DNA of 64,000 bases from assembly GCA_964006375.1 (NCBI GenBank), contig OZ023267.1, positions 13,592,846 to 13,656,845 on the forward strand, read 5' to 3'. Under the pieces are notes generated by a model that searched no databases, was not told where the DNA came from, and worked only from the letters and a program-made list of their open reading frames with translations. Positions 13,346 to 28,013 of the stretch are shown here, in pieces; within the stretch, counting starts at the first letter, position 1, and each line of letters begins with the position of its first letter. Origin of the DNA: Tillus elongatus. Taxonomy: Eukaryota; Arthropoda; Insecta; Coleoptera; Cleridae. The position numbers and the translations under genes were made by a program.

Positions 13346-14660
<1,315 letters not shown>

Positions 14661-15034
14661 TTATTGCTTTTTTGCATTTTCCATCGAAATATAATGCATG
14701 TTTGTAAGAAAAGAAATTCTGGATGCAGCAAGTGCGTTATGGTAGCGAATTTTGATCAAATGCTTCATATTTGAATAGCCCAATTTGCTATTAACCTATA
14801 AGGTTGACCAAGGAACGAGTTTTCCGGGAACACTTTAAGTTTACTTTTGGAAATTTTTGTACATTTTCACACAATAAAGTTATTTTTATGAAACATGGCA
14901 CATTGTTTTTACTATATAGGTTATACTGGTAACCAAAATTGATGCATGCTTTCTTAAAAAGAAAACACATATTTGCAATAAAAACATTTTTATGAAAATT
15001 TACTACCATAACGCACTTGCTGCGTCCAGAGTTT
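14661..15034 (-). repeat. TCR1 terminal unit
   Basis: TGGATGCAGCAAGTGCGTTA at about 14712 and the complementary end ACGCACTTGCTGCGTCCAGA at 15010-15030 bound a ~320-bp unit. Confidence 0.8.
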
Positions 15035-15069
15035 TTTCCTTTTTGTTTGATAAACTCCCCCACACTCTC

Positions 15070-15555
15070 TAAGGCCAAACCTCGAATACTGTTGCCACAG
15101 CTGGGGTGCCGCTGCCGCTTCTACACTTGCTATCCTGGACTCCATTCAGAAGAGCTATACGTCTCATCGGTGACCCCACCCTCACCCAAAGGCTGCCATC
15201 CCTTGTCCACCGACGTGCCGTTGGTGACTTATCTCTCTTTTATAGATATCTGCACGGGAACTGCTTAGATGAGCTTTCTCCCATAGTTCCTCCACCTGCT
15301 GCCCCCAACAGATCTGCCAGGGGGACAGAGCAAATGCACCCTTTTACTGTTCAGGTCACCAGACATAGAACATCTTGTTATGCACGCTCTTTTGTCCCGA
15401 GGACTTCCAAATTGTGGAATTCCTTGCCGGCACATATTTTTCCTTCTCCTCCGAACCTCCAAGTCCAGAATTAAGAAGTTGCCTCTTTCCTTCTTGTCGA
15501 CGATAGTATTTAGGCTGTAATCCCTCGTGGTGTGTTTTTGAAATATATAAAAAAA
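15070..15555 (+). mobile_element. LINE-A copy 2, 5'-truncated 3' end
   Basis: Starts AAGGCCAAACCTCGAATACT (the RPNLEYC region downstream of RT) and continues with YRYLHGNCLDELSPIVPPPA and SFVPRTSKLWNSLPAHIFPS. It ends in the family 3' end (CCTCGTGGTGTG, then TTTTTGAAATATATAAAAAA). A frameshift and a small deletion remove the last ~15 codons. No catalytic part is present. Confidence 0.88.
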
Positions 15556-16182
15556 ACGAGATGGCGACCCTGTCGTGCATTTCACAATGCTCTTAGTGGT
15601 AACTGAATTGTTTTAAATTTTCTTTAAAAAATATGCGTAGATCATTTCCAGCACATTTTATAACGCCTTGCTGTGTCCAGACTTGTTTAATCGTATTTTC
15701 TCCTGGCCAAAACGCTTGGCTTGAAAATAATATTATATCCCAGTGTCACAAATCATATTTAAAAAACGAAAGACTTAAAAACGTTCTGGTGCAAATTTGC
15801 ACACGCTTAGATTGTGACTTGGTTAAACAGCTTTTGTGGTACACCACTGATATTATATTTTATTTAAGTTCCAAGAGATTGTATCGTCAATTCGCCAATG
15901 AAATAAACAAACTAACCACACACATACCCACATTTCCATTGTAGACTATATGCTTGAACACGAAAGTGTTAATGGAGTCTATACTGAAGCTCGTTTTCAT
16001 TTTGCCACGGTCACGAAACCGAGAAGGTAAAACGTGCGTGCATATATGCAAAATTACCTACCCTTTCTTGTTCTTTTAATATCGGATATATAGTTGTTCT
16101 TCACTTCACACGTACAACCATGATACTTGTTGACGAATACAACCAGATCCTTCGAAATAGAAGCCTAATTAATAAAAAAACC
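15556..16182. other. No gene recognised
   Basis: The plus-strand frame 15633-15944 matches nothing known. A very degraded TCR1 terminus (AACGCCTTGCTGTGTCCAGA) is at about 15662-15681. Confidence 0.45.
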
Positions 16183-16501
16183 TCTGGACGCATCAACTGC
16201 GTTATGGCAGTGAATTTTCATAAAAATGTTTTTAAATGGCAAATATGTGTTTTTTTTTTTAAGAAAGCAGACATCATATTTAGTTACCAGTATAACCTAT
16301 ATAGTAAAAACAATGTACCATGTTTCATGAAAACAACTTTATTGTTTGAAAATGTACAAAAATTTCCCAAAGAAAACATAAATTGTTCCGGAAAAAAACT
16401 GTTTTCCTGGTCAACCTTATAGGTTAATAGCAAATTGAGCTATTCAAATTTGAAGCATTTAATGAAAATTCGCTACCACAACGCACTTGCTGCGTCCCGA
16501 A
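16183..16501 (+). repeat. TCR1 terminal unit, complete
   Basis: Inverted ends are CTGGACGCATCAACTGCGTT and AACGCACTTGCTGCGTCCCG around ~320 bp of conserved interior (GTTACCAGTATAACCTATAT; CAACCTTATAGGTTAATAGC). Confidence 0.85.
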
Positions 16502-16549
16502 TTTCTTTTCTTACAAAGATGTATTATATTTCGATGAAAAATGCAAAAA

Positions 16550-16863
16550 TTCTGGACGCAGCAAGTGCGTTATGGTAGTGAATTTTCATAAAAATCGTTT
16601 TAATAACAAATATGTGTTTTTTTAAGAAAGCAGGCATCAAATTTGGTTACCAGTATAACCTATATAGTAAAAACAATGTGCCATGTTCCATTAAAATAAT
16701 TTTATTGTGTGAAAAAGTACAAAAATTGCTAAAAGTAAACTTAAAATGTTCCCGAAAAAACACGTTTCTTGGTTAACCTTATAGGTTAATAGCAAACTGA
16801 GCTGTTCAAATATGAAACATTGGATCAAAATTCGCTACCATAACGCACTTGCTGCGTCCAGAA
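16550..16863 (+). repeat. TCR1 terminal unit, complete, head of a full-length TCR1 element
   Basis: Ends are TCTGGACGCAGCAAGTGCGT and ACGCACTTGCTGCGTCCAGA. The inner end is followed directly by the proximal arm, so with 16864-17936 it makes the best full-length TCR1 copy. Confidence 0.85.
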
Positions 16864-17936
<1,073 letters not shown>

Positions 17937-17939
17937 TCA

Positions 17940-18699
17940 CTAAAAATGCAATAACAGGGCATGTTCGATTAAATAAAATAAAAAGAGAAAATTTGAATCA
18001 CCAACGACTTATGGGCCATTCTGTAATTGTGGAAAAAGATTTAGCTCAAGACACCCTATAATTAAGGTATCTAATTTTTTTTCGTTTGCATAATAACGGA
18101 TATATTGAGCTTTAATGATTTTTTACGAAAAATAGACAAAAATGATATACCATTAAACGATAAACTCTATAGCCAACACTACAACAGAGCATCACAGAAA
18201 GGGTCTATTTGAAATGAATTTTCTGGGAAAATTTTAGTAAAATGAAGGACAATGAATGACAACTGAAAGAGTTCGGGCTTTGTAAAACATTCTTCTTGAG
18301 ACATTTTCTTTCCATAGCTCATATTAGTTTCAGGTTCATTGCTTAAATATTACCAATTTTGACGTTTTAAATCGCGACTTTGACGTTTTGAGGAAAACCC
18401 AATATTTTTTTTAAATGCCTGTAACTTTTTTGTCCTTTAACCTACAGACCTACATTTTGGTAGGTAGCTTACCTATAATAATATAAACCCGTGTACCATT
18501 TGGATGCCCTTACTTTGTTAATTCTGGAGATATAATTTTTTTTTTTATGAAAACTCAAAATTTTCCCGGAAAACCTTGTCCGATTTTCCTGACTAACGAA
18601 CTTATCCAAGCCATTTACAAAAGGAAGGTACGTGCCAAATTTGATCAAAATCGGCTCATTATTTTTTCAGTTATCGGTGTGATACATATCTATCTATCT
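17940..18699 (+). repeat. TCR1 proximal arm
   Basis: Second tandem copy of the arm, from CACCAACGACTTATGGGCCA at 17999 to AGTTATCGGTGTGATACATA. It starts right after the distal arm of the previous copy. Confidence 0.8.
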
Positions 18700-18835
<136 letters not shown>

Positions 18836-19172
18836 TTTTGTTTCTTTAACGTTGGCCTATTTCCGCGACTATGGCCAATCACCGACGCCAAGGAGCAGTT
18901 TCACCTCACTATCCTGGAAAATTTTCCGAACCCCTGCCTTTCTGTAAGGAGGGTAGGGATCTTTAACGTGCCCAACATCGCATAGACACGGGACCGACGG
19001 CTTTACGCCCCCTCCGAAGGGCGTAACGTGCAGACATTCAACTTGCTCAAATACAATGCCAGAACCTCGGTTGATGTTAATGTTACAGTTTGTGAAAGGA
19101 GTACCCTGGGATCGAACCCAGTACCCTTCGGTTCAGAGGCACACGTTCTTAGCCCTGAACCACCGAGGTTCT
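18836..19172 (-). mobile_element. tRNA-derived SINE, copy 1, inserted in a TA tract
   Basis: On the minus strand it starts CCTCGGTGGTTCAGGGCTAA and contains RNA polymerase III promoter boxes: A box TGGTTCAGGG and B box GGTTCGATCCC. Downstream come AACCGAGGTTCTGGCATTGT, CACGTTAAAGATCCCTACCC and ATTGGCCATAGTCGCGGAAA, ending in AAAGAAACAAAAACACACAC. It matches the plus-strand copy at 45316 along its length. TA tracts lie on both sides, so the target duplication cannot be read. Confidence 0.9.
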
Positions 19173-19173
19173 A

Positions 19174-19252
<79 letters not shown>
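19172..19252. repeat. (TA)n microsatellite 6
   Basis: Probably the other half of tract 5, split by the SINE. Confidence 0.95.
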
Positions 19253-19257
<5 letters not shown>

Positions 19258-19400
19258 TAATATATATACATATAAAAACTGAAACTGACCCCGGATATGG
19301 GTTCTAGCGGTCCTAGTTCACGCTCATTTGGAAAAAAAATTTCTAAATTCAAAAGTCGCGATCTCCGAATTTTTTCTACGACAATTCACTGAAAACGACG
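19253..19400 (+). repeat. TCR1 distal arm
   Basis: CATATAAAAACTGAAACTGA, CGCTCATTTGGAAAAAAAAT-like and AAAAGTCGCGATCTCCGAAT landmarks; degraded end. Confidence 0.7.
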
Positions 19401-20160
19401 GGAGGCAGCAAGTGCGTTCTGGTAGCGAATTTTCGTAATAATGCTTTTAATGGCAAATATGTATTGTTATTAAAATAAGGACATTTGATTGGCAGTATAA
19501 CCTATATATTAGTATCAATCTACGGTGTTTCATTAAAATAGCTTTGTTGTTTCAAAAAGTACAAACATTTTCAGAAAATAAACCTTAAAAGTTCCAGAAA
19601 AAACTGGTCCGATTTTCCTGGCCAGCGAACCTCTTTAAATTGTTTACACACGTGCCAGGATATAATTATTCACAAACAGCTTTAGGACCAAAATTGAAAA
19701 AAAATATATGAAAATTTGCAAAAATTTCTTTTACAGAAAATCACCATTTTTTGTTACAGAAATTGCCTTCAGTCATGTTACACTAAATTACATTTTTCAC
19801 AAAAATTCGACAACTTTTCTTTTACAATAACTTACTAAACATTTATTATTAATTACCAACATATCACAAAAATCTTACAAAAATAAACTCCACAGAAACA
19901 CTAAAAACATTTCTGCGAAAACTTTTAAAATTCAGCCACGTTTTGAGCGTGCCCGTATACAGCAGCTCGATTTTTTCGACGAGTAACACAAACAAAAAGC
20001 TCTCTGAATGCATCATTTCCATGGGCCTCCGCTATCTATTGATATAAACGCCGTTTCACAATTTGTGATATGTGTTTGAAATATGTGCAAAAAACGTGAA
20101 AGGTTGCAAAACAATTGAAATAACTCAAAAACGATTAACGATATCAATTTTTTTCCTTAC
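19401..20160 (+). repeat. Degraded TCR1 terminal-unit material; no gene
   Basis: GGCAGCAAGTGCGTTCTGGT at about 19397 begins a partial unit, fading after TTTTCCTGGCCAGCGAACCT (about 19615). From about 19650 to 20160 I recognise nothing. Confidence 0.5.
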
Positions 20161-21395
<1,235 letters not shown>

Positions 21396-21685
21396 ACATA
21401 TCACCTCATTAATGAATTTTTCGTAAAACGAATAGAGAAGAAGTGCATTATGGTATTGTTTATTATCTTATTATTTATTTTGTTATTATTTTATGATAGG
21501 AATTTGACTTTTATTTTAGATTCATTACTTGTTATTAAACGTAATTATTGCGATTGAGCCCAGTCCCTTTACTTTAGGATCCTTTATAATCTGATGAACA
21601 TGATAACGTCATTCTTCGTCAGGTTAGCTCATTTCTTGGTAACTTACTATATTTGGATTCAAATGTTTTAGTGAATTTTCTTTAT

Positions 21686-21688
<3 letters not shown>

Positions 21689-21749
<61 letters not shown>
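21689..21749. repeat. (TA)n microsatellite 8
   Basis: Core of an inverted TCR1 copy. The ~300 bp before it holds no gene. Confidence 0.97.
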
Positions 21750-21752
<3 letters not shown>

Positions 21753-22080
21753 TGTATGTAAGCATGTATCACACCGATAATTAAAAAAATAATGGGCTGA
21801 CTTCGATCAAATTGGGTGGGTACCTTCTCTTTGCAAATGGCTTGGATAAGTTCGTAAACCAGGAAAATCGGCCTAGTTTTTCCTGGAAAATTTTGTGTTT
21901 TCTTTCGTAAAATTTTCATATTGACGGAAATAACAAGGTAAGTGAAAGAGTAAACTATGTACTCAAATTTAGACCTATAGTGTGAAAGGAAAAACAGTTA
22001 TAGGCATTTAAAGAAAAAACATTTTGTAGTGATTTGCATAACAAAGTTAGATACTTGTCGGTTGTCAAATTCCATTCGCT
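21750..22080 (-). repeat. TCR1 proximal arm, inverted
   Basis: TATCACACCGATAATTAAAA, then GCTTGGATAAGTTCGTAAAC, then TTTTCCTGGAAAATTTTGTG; truncated after about 300 bp. Confidence 0.7.
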
Positions 22081-22650
22081 GAAAAATTGTCCCAACTAAC
22101 TGACCATCGATAATGCCTACCCAAACACTTTCTCTGTGGTAGCTGCATGGTCCGAGCATGTCTCATCCAGTGTGGATTGTTGGCTCCAGTAAACGCAAAT
22201 ATATCTGTTAGAATGAATGTGGTTTCTGTTATTTCATTCTGTTATTTTTTAAATTTAGTACCCACGCTGCTTTTATATAGCTTTTAGTATGTATCAAAAC
22301 TGAAGATTCTAGTTTAATGGGAAATTGAATTATCACCATTTGGAATATTTTTACGAAAATTCGCTACCACAACGCATTTTCTGCACCTAAACTCTTTTCA
22401 ACACCTATTTACTATTGCTGCATTCATACTTTTTGAAAATAAAATAAATAAATATAAACAATACAAAATGTTGAAATAAAATTTTAATAATTTACACTAA
22501 ACATCTGTTTATCGGTATAATTTAAACTACTGCATGATATTATGTAGTTTCATTTACCTCAAATTTTCCATATGCGACATGAAGAGTAAATAAAAACTAA
22601 AAGTAAACAATAAGTACCTTATTCCATGATTTTAAAGTATTAGCGTCAGC
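22081..22650. other. No gene recognised
   Basis: AT-rich; a degraded TCR1 terminus (CTACCACAACGCATTTTCTG) is at about 22365. Confidence 0.45.
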
Positions 22651-22747
22651 GGAGTCGATTTAGAGGTTATTTTCTTCTTCTTCTTTGTTTATGGCGTCTG
22701 TAAACAAACAAGAAGAAGAATAAGAAGATAACCTCGAATTCGACTCC
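22651..22747. repeat. Imperfect palindrome, ~40-bp arms
   Basis: GGAGTCGATTTAGAGGTTAT plus TTTCTTCTTCTTC... is mirrored by ...GAAGAAGAATAAGAAG and ATAACCTCGAATTCGACTCC around the loop TGGCGTCTG. It may be a foldback or MITE remnant or a hairpin-forming transcript. Confidence 0.8.
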
Positions 22748-22856
22748 ACCTGCTGTCAGTCGGCAAAATAACAAATGACAAATAGGTAACTGGTGTTGTC
22801 AGATTTAACTAGGAGAGCGAAATGGCTCTTAAATACACTGAAGAATGGGAAGCTTA

Positions 22857-22864
22857 ATATTTAT
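22857..22864. repeat. hAT target-site duplication, left (ATATTTAT)
   Basis: Identical 8 bp at 24595-24602; 8-bp duplications are the hAT signature. Confidence 0.88.
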
Positions 22865-23575
22865 TAGTGATGGGTCGTTATTTAACTGTCAGCTATTTTT
22901 AAACGGTTACCGAGCCGTAACGGTAACCACCAGTTATAGATTTATAAAAATAGCAGCTTAAAAAGTAACGCTTTTTACACTAAGCTAGAATTCGGAGTCG
23001 TGTCTGTTTCAGTTCTACTGCAACTAGGTTCGATGAATAAACATCGGTTTTCATCGGCAACTGCTATTTAACCATTTAACGGGATGAATAGCCTTGAGAT
23101 TGGGAATGCTAAACATTATTATTTATGCTCGCTCTCTCTCTCACAGCTTTAGGGACGTACGATCTTCGGTACAATAAAACGGTTTAATTTTAATTTTAAC
23201 TTTAACCGGTTGTTGATGGGGATACGGCATACGGACACTACTACACAGAGTTATTCTGTTAAACTGAGAAGCTGTTATTTTTGAAACAGTTGAGGTTCCC
23301 ACTAGTATGTAAAGCCAAATATTTAATAATAAAAAATGTTGGGTGAAAAGATGAATTTCTGTAAAAACGTGTTATTACTTTCACTATAGACAACGCAAAA
23401 TAGGGTTATTTCACGTGAAATTAAAGTACTTATTTATTTAAATTTATATACATTACCTAAAAAAACAGTTAACACGTCATTTTCGTTTGTCTGATAATAG
23501 TTATCAAATTGATAAAAAAATATAATGATATAACATTTTTTAATATCTATATACATTTAAATATAAAAAATTAAA

Positions 23576-23668
<93 letters not shown>

Positions 23669-24594
23669 GGTGTTTCCAAATTAATGCGAAAAATTTTACA
23701 GGATGATTCTTTGGAGAAAAATAAGGGGTGTCTTTTTATTAAGTTTTTCTTGAAACCCCTTCTCCTCCAAGTTACAACCCTTTGAAATTTTTGAAACTAA
23801 TTTGAAAACAACGAATATTAAAATAAGTAAATAAACAATTAATACTATATATCTTCCAATTATTTTTTTTAACTCAAACTCAAACTCAATTTTTTATACT
23901 GTTGGCTGTTGTTTGCACAGTTTTTAAAAGTGGACTGATCGACTGATAGAGATGACCAGTGAACCGAAAATGTAACTAGAGATAGAGATCTTTCTAAGAA
24001 AGAATAAAAGCATAATGTAATAACAAACCATATGTACAGAATAAAGGCAAATTTCTTTACGGAAATTTTATCAGCTGCGTTATGTTATGGAGTTCTTAGA
24101 ATCACTCCCTGTGTAGCAATAAAAGTTCTAACGTCTAACGTCCCAAGACGTGATAAATAATGATATTTATTGATTCTTACTGTGGCATTGACATTTACGT
24201 AAGGACCCCTCATAAAATAAATTTGTTAGAAATGACTAGTTTATAATTCCTAAAACATCTAAGTAAATACTAATATAAGACTCCTTTCTGATTTCTAAAA
24301 GTTTCACTTCAGAGTGGCAAAAGATTTACGACACGCTTATTATAATTTCTTAACCCTTTGTTTCCTTTTCATATCGACAAATTTTGAGATTTATACACTA
24401 CTTGAAATAACGGGGTAAAAATACAATGCATTTATACTAGTGTGCTCGCTCTCGCTCACAGCTTTGGGAATGTAGGATACTATCGATCGACTATACAGTT
24501 TAAAATAACTGAAGCCGTTATTTTCAACGGTTATTATTAAATAACGTTAACGGCTTCAAATGTTAACAGAAAATAACCGTTTTTCCCATCACCA
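22865..24594. mobile_element. Non-autonomous hAT element, 1730 bp, with perfect 8-bp target duplication
   Basis: Ends are TAGTGATGGG and CCCATCACCA, matching the common hAT end CAGTGATGGG. Subterminal AACGGTTA-type repeats occur at both ends (CGGTTACCGAGCCGTAACGG left; GCCGTTATTTTCAACGGTTA right). A second pair of inner repeats (GCTCGCTCTCTCTCTCACAG; GTGCTCGCTCTCGCTCACAG) is also present. No transposase-like frame is visible on either strand, so it would need one from elsewhere. A TA tract plus a fragment starting ACAGGGTGTTTCCAAATTAA at 23665 lies inside. Confidence 0.87.
23579..23665. repeat. (TA)n microsatellite 9, inside the hAT element
   Basis: Followed by CAGGGTGTTTCCAAATTAAT, an end typical of another DNA-transposon fragment whose partner end I could not find. 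Confidence 0.95.
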
Positions 24595-24602
24595 ATATTT
24601 AT
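24595..24602. repeat. hAT target-site duplication, right (ATATTTAT)
   Basis: Matches 22857-22864 exactly. Confidence 0.88.
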
Positions 24603-24639
24603 ACATAATAAAACGTAGTTCGAGATTGTCTTTAAACAA

Positions 24640-25162
24640 ATTGGATCACTTTCATTAAAATTTTTATTTATTACTATATATTTTTCTCACATCTTGAGAG
24701 TTTTGGCAAATGGCAACCCTGCTGATTGTTTATTGTGACATATTTTTGTAGACTGTTCGTTTGAAGTTTGATTTGAAGCATTTGTTTGCAATAGCAGCGT
24801 AACCCTAATATATCTGTCTGATCTTGTCTAATATTATAGGCACCCATTCAGAGGTAATTTCCATGTTATGTCGTAAATTATTTATTTTTTATTTGGTTAT
24901 AACTCAAGTTCTACTGAACCGATTAAGTTCAAATTTGGTATAGTGGACCACTTATACGATATCTACGTGCGTATAAAGCTTTAGTTTCATACTTCTTATA
25001 TCTTAAAAGATATTGCGTTTTCAAACAGTTTTTCGCATTTTTTCTAAACAGATTGTCAAAACTGTCTAACGAGCTTGTCCAAGCTATTAAAAAAATGCAG
25101 GGAATTGCCAAATTTGGCATCGATTGGTAAAGTATTTTTTTGAGTTATCGGTTGGATATATA

Positions 25163-25167
<5 letters not shown>
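24640..25167 (+). repeat. TA-core proximal arm, diverged third subfamily
   Basis: AACTCAAGTTCTACTGAACC, AACGAGCTTGTCCAAGCTAT, AATTTGGCATCGATTGGTAA and TGAGTTATCGGTTGGATATA keep the order of TCR1 with many substitutions. Confidence 0.55.

Positions 25168-25246
<79 letters not shown>
25168..25246. repeat. (TA)n microsatellite 10
   Basis: Core between diverged arms. Confidence 0.97.
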
Positions 25247-25250
<4 letters not shown>

Positions 25251-25380
25251 TTTCTACTGATTTTGGGTTTGGGTTCTAGGGGTCCTAATTTGCGCTCATT
25301 TGAAGAAAATTTTCCAAACAAAAATCTTACCATCGATACATTTCTATTTTCATTAAGAAAATTCACTGAAAGGCCGTTAA
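25247..25380 (+). repeat. TCR distal arm
   Basis: GGGTTTGGGTTCTAGGGGTC, then GCGCTCATTTGAAGAAAATT. Confidence 0.65.
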
Positions 25381-26009
25381 AGTGGAAGCAGTTAAATATC
25401 TTGAAAAAGCATTCTGATTCAATGTCAACATAATTTTGATTAAAGTTATCCGACTAGAGCTGAAAATACTCTTAAGGGGCAAATAAAAAAAAAGTTAGAC
25501 TACGTTTCGACATCCAACTATGTTTTCAGCAAGTACACCAAAATATACTTTAGCCATTTACGAAACATGTTTAGTCAATACCTTTAGAGCTTTATGCATT
25601 CCAGATTTTATATGTTATTTTTAGTATCTAACGGAATAAGATTCTAAGGACTTGCAAAAACGTGGAGGCGTCATTCACAAATCACAGCACACTCATTTGC
25701 TGCATTTGCATTATGTAAATGTTTGCAAGTATTTATATACTTCTCGGAAACCAAAATTATGTGCCACGTGAAGCTTATTCTGTACAATTATGTTGTTCAG
25801 AATTCAATAAATATTCGTTTTCCAAGTTTGCTATTATGAAACCAACAAAAGTAAACCTTCGTTGAACATTTGTTCATTAAAATAATCTTAAGACAAACAA
25901 AGAGAAAACAAAGAAAATGTTAGCGGAACTAACGACCTTTAGAAAAGAGAACGCAAAAAAAACTTTGTTTGTCTATCATTTGAACCGCGAATCACGAGGG
26001 TTCTAGATA
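25381..26009. other. No gene recognised
   Basis: No frame or repeat end could be supported before the GIY-YIG fragment. Confidence 0.45.
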
Positions 26010-26255
26010 GAGGATTTTTTAAAGTGCCAATTTGCAACTAACATTTTCAACAAAAATACTTTAAAAAGTTTGCTAGATAACCCAAAAGACAGGGATAGTA
26101 CTGCTGAAAAGTCGCGGATTTATGCCATAAGTTGTAAATATTGTGATCCTAGATACGTTGGGCGAAGTAAAACATCTGTTGAAATTAGATTTAGAGAACA
26201 TTTAGCACAACTTAGATATGGTACTAGAGATAGATCATCCGTGGCACGACACTAG
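26010..26255 (+). pseudogene. Penelope-like element fragment: GIY-YIG endonuclease domain
   Basis: The frame reads CQFATNIFNKNTLKSLLDNP, then SRIYAISCKYCDPRYVGRSK and IRFREHLAQLRYG up to 26255. The linker NTLKSLL...KD before (G)IY.I.C..C...YVG.(T)K and the R..EH motif are the Penelope-like pattern. The first Gly of GIY is Arg and YIG is YVG. It is unlike the copy at 10007 in sequence and base composition, so it is a second lineage. A stop at 26004 closes it upstream, and the LINE-C 3' end replaces it downstream. Confidence 0.75.
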
Positions 26256-26857
26256 GGTTAGGTTATGTTAGGTTAAATTGTGAGTGGGCCATACGGATCC
26301 CTACATTGCAACCTTAAGGTCTATTGTGGCTCGCGCCTAATAGTCTATATTTCGCCCAACAAAGCCAGCCTCCTGCAGAGGTCGATAATCTTTGTGGGCG
26401 AAAGTTGATCCATAACTTATGGAGCAAGCTTTGTCTTTCCAAAGAGCAGGTATCTTGTGCTGTCCGCAGCCGGACAGAAACACAGCACGTGCTCTGCTGT
26501 TTCGTCACTCTCCATACATAGCCGGCACTCAGTTTCCTGACCAACGCTAATTCGGTGCATGTGGTGACGCAAGTGGCAGTGTCCTGTATACAGGCCGACT
26601 AGAGTACTCAGTTGTTGTCTGTTTAGCTCTAGAAGTTTTTTAGCCCTTGACTCTGACAGGCCATTTATGAAGGCCTTAGAGTGAAATCACCCTGGTACAT
26701 TTTTTCATTGCTGGAGTGTCATTCTATGTGTCCAGGTCTTTAAGGTGCGTTTTGCTGTGCATGATCATATCCCCAGCACAGGTTCTAGTCCGATGAAGTC
26801 CTCCTGCGCACCATTGCCATCATGGTCCGAGAGACCCGGTATCCAGACTAGCGACAC

Positions 26858-27322
26858 CTAATTGCAGCTGCCCAGTTTGTTGAGAGCAGATTTACAGCTC
26901 CATAGCGTTTTTGAATTACAACGGTAGGAACCAAGTGCCTTTATTGCAGCTTGGCTATCTGAGTATATTTTTATCGATTTGTGTGTGCACTGGTTTTGTA
27001 TAATTTCCCTTGCACACACTTCTGCCTGGTGTGTGGTTGCGTATTTTTCGAGGCTAGTTGATAATCTAGCATCAGTGTTGCTCCCATATGCGCCGGCTCC
27101 TGCCCCCGTATCGGTTTTGGAGCCGTCGGTATACCAGCAGAGATCGGCCTTCAATAGGGTTGTTTGGTTTCGTTCCCAGCCCTTCCTTTTCGGAAGGACG
27201 GTCTTGAAAGACATATATCTGCTGATCATTGTAGGCATCAAGTCGGAGATCATTCCCAGAACCTCATGAATCTCAATGTCATTGACGAGTCCGGACACTC
27301 TCAGACAGATTTCCTTCGGCAT
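26858..27322 (-). pseudogene. LINE-C RNase H domain
   Basis: DLCWYTDGSKTDTGAGAGAY gives the first Asp, THQAEVCA the Glu, and IKIYSDSQAAIKALGSY the second Asp. The frame stops before the last His/Asp block (GHxGxxGNExAD). Degrading the RNA of the RNA-DNA hybrid is the family role. Confidence 0.82.
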
Positions 27323-27355
27323 GCTGTCGGCCGTTTGTTTTAATCTGTACGTTGT

Positions 27356-28013
27356 TCACCTAGCCTCCCTCTTCAACCAAATGTAAAGAGGTTGAATGTT
27401 TAGGAGGACCGCCAGCGCGGCTGATAGAGCGGTGCTTATCGCGCCCGTTATCATCAGACAAGCTTGTCTCTGTAGCTGAGCCAGTTTGGCACTCGCGATA
27501 TCACAAAATACCTTAGGCCACCATATTATGGCTCCGTATGTTATCATTGGTCTGATAACCACTACATAGAGCCAGTAGATATGTTGCGGGCTTGTTCCCC
27601 AGTTATTTCCACAGATTCTTCGGCATGTCCACAGGGACAGTCTGGCCCCGCGGATTACATTCTCTAACTGGACATTCCAATTGAGCTTCTTATCTAGGTT
27701 AACCCCCAGATATTTCGCTTCTTCCAAAAATGGAATCGTTTCTTTCACAAGAATAGGGGTTTTTAATTTGTCCAATCATCTTCTTCTGGTAAATGGAACA
27801 ATAATGGTTTTGCGGGGGTTCACAGACATCTGTTCCCTCCGACACCAATCGTTCACTACATTTAGTGCATCTTGAAGATTATTTGCAAGTTCCTCTTCTA
27901 ATTTACCTCTAGCCATTATAACTAGATCATCCGTATACGCTTGGATCTCAACCTCCCACAGCCCGATGATAGCCAGCAAATCGTCTACAAAGAGGAACCA
28001 AAGCAGAGGGGAT
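27356..28013 (-). pseudogene. LINE-C reverse transcriptase, C-terminal half, frameshifted
   Basis: Two frames (27979-27776 and 27775-27356) join the palm (YTDD; NDWCRREQMSVNPRKTIIVP) to the thumb (KYLGVNLDKKLNW; WTCRRICGNNWG; LVVLLN-like LAVLLNIQPLYIW). Fingers and endonuclease are absent because of 5' truncation at about 28013, where TCR1 sequence resumes. Confidence 0.82.

Larger units (their letters stand above)
26256..28013 (-). mobile_element. LINE-C (RT + RNase H), 5'-truncated, with CCTAA-type tail
   Basis: On the minus strand it starts mid-RT (ISPLLWFLFVDDLLAIIG), then carries AYTDDLVIMARGK (active-site YTDD). The thumb region follows (FLEEAKYLGVNLDKKLNWNV, RPMITYGAIIWWPKV), then RNase H. 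The 3' end shares about 100 bp with the element at 48206 (GAGCCACAATAGACCT, CCCACTCACAAT). The tail reads TAACCTAACATAACCTAACC on the minus strand, a pentamer like insect telomeric CCTAA. LOA/R1-like placement is inference. Confidence 0.85.

Noticed and set aside
15265..15585. Minus-strand frames across the LINE-A 3' ends (also 40610-40938, 43397-43713, 61722-62182)
   Set aside because: They recur opposite every LINE-A copy in either orientation and are antisense shadows.
23665..23820. A complete DNA transposon starting ACAGGGTGTTTCCAAATTAA
   Set aside because: No complementary end was found within a sensible distance; treated as a fragment inside the hAT element.
26256..26285. An internal telomere repeat array
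   Set aside because: Only about four CCTAA-like pentamers, positioned as the tail of LINE-C and absent on its other side.
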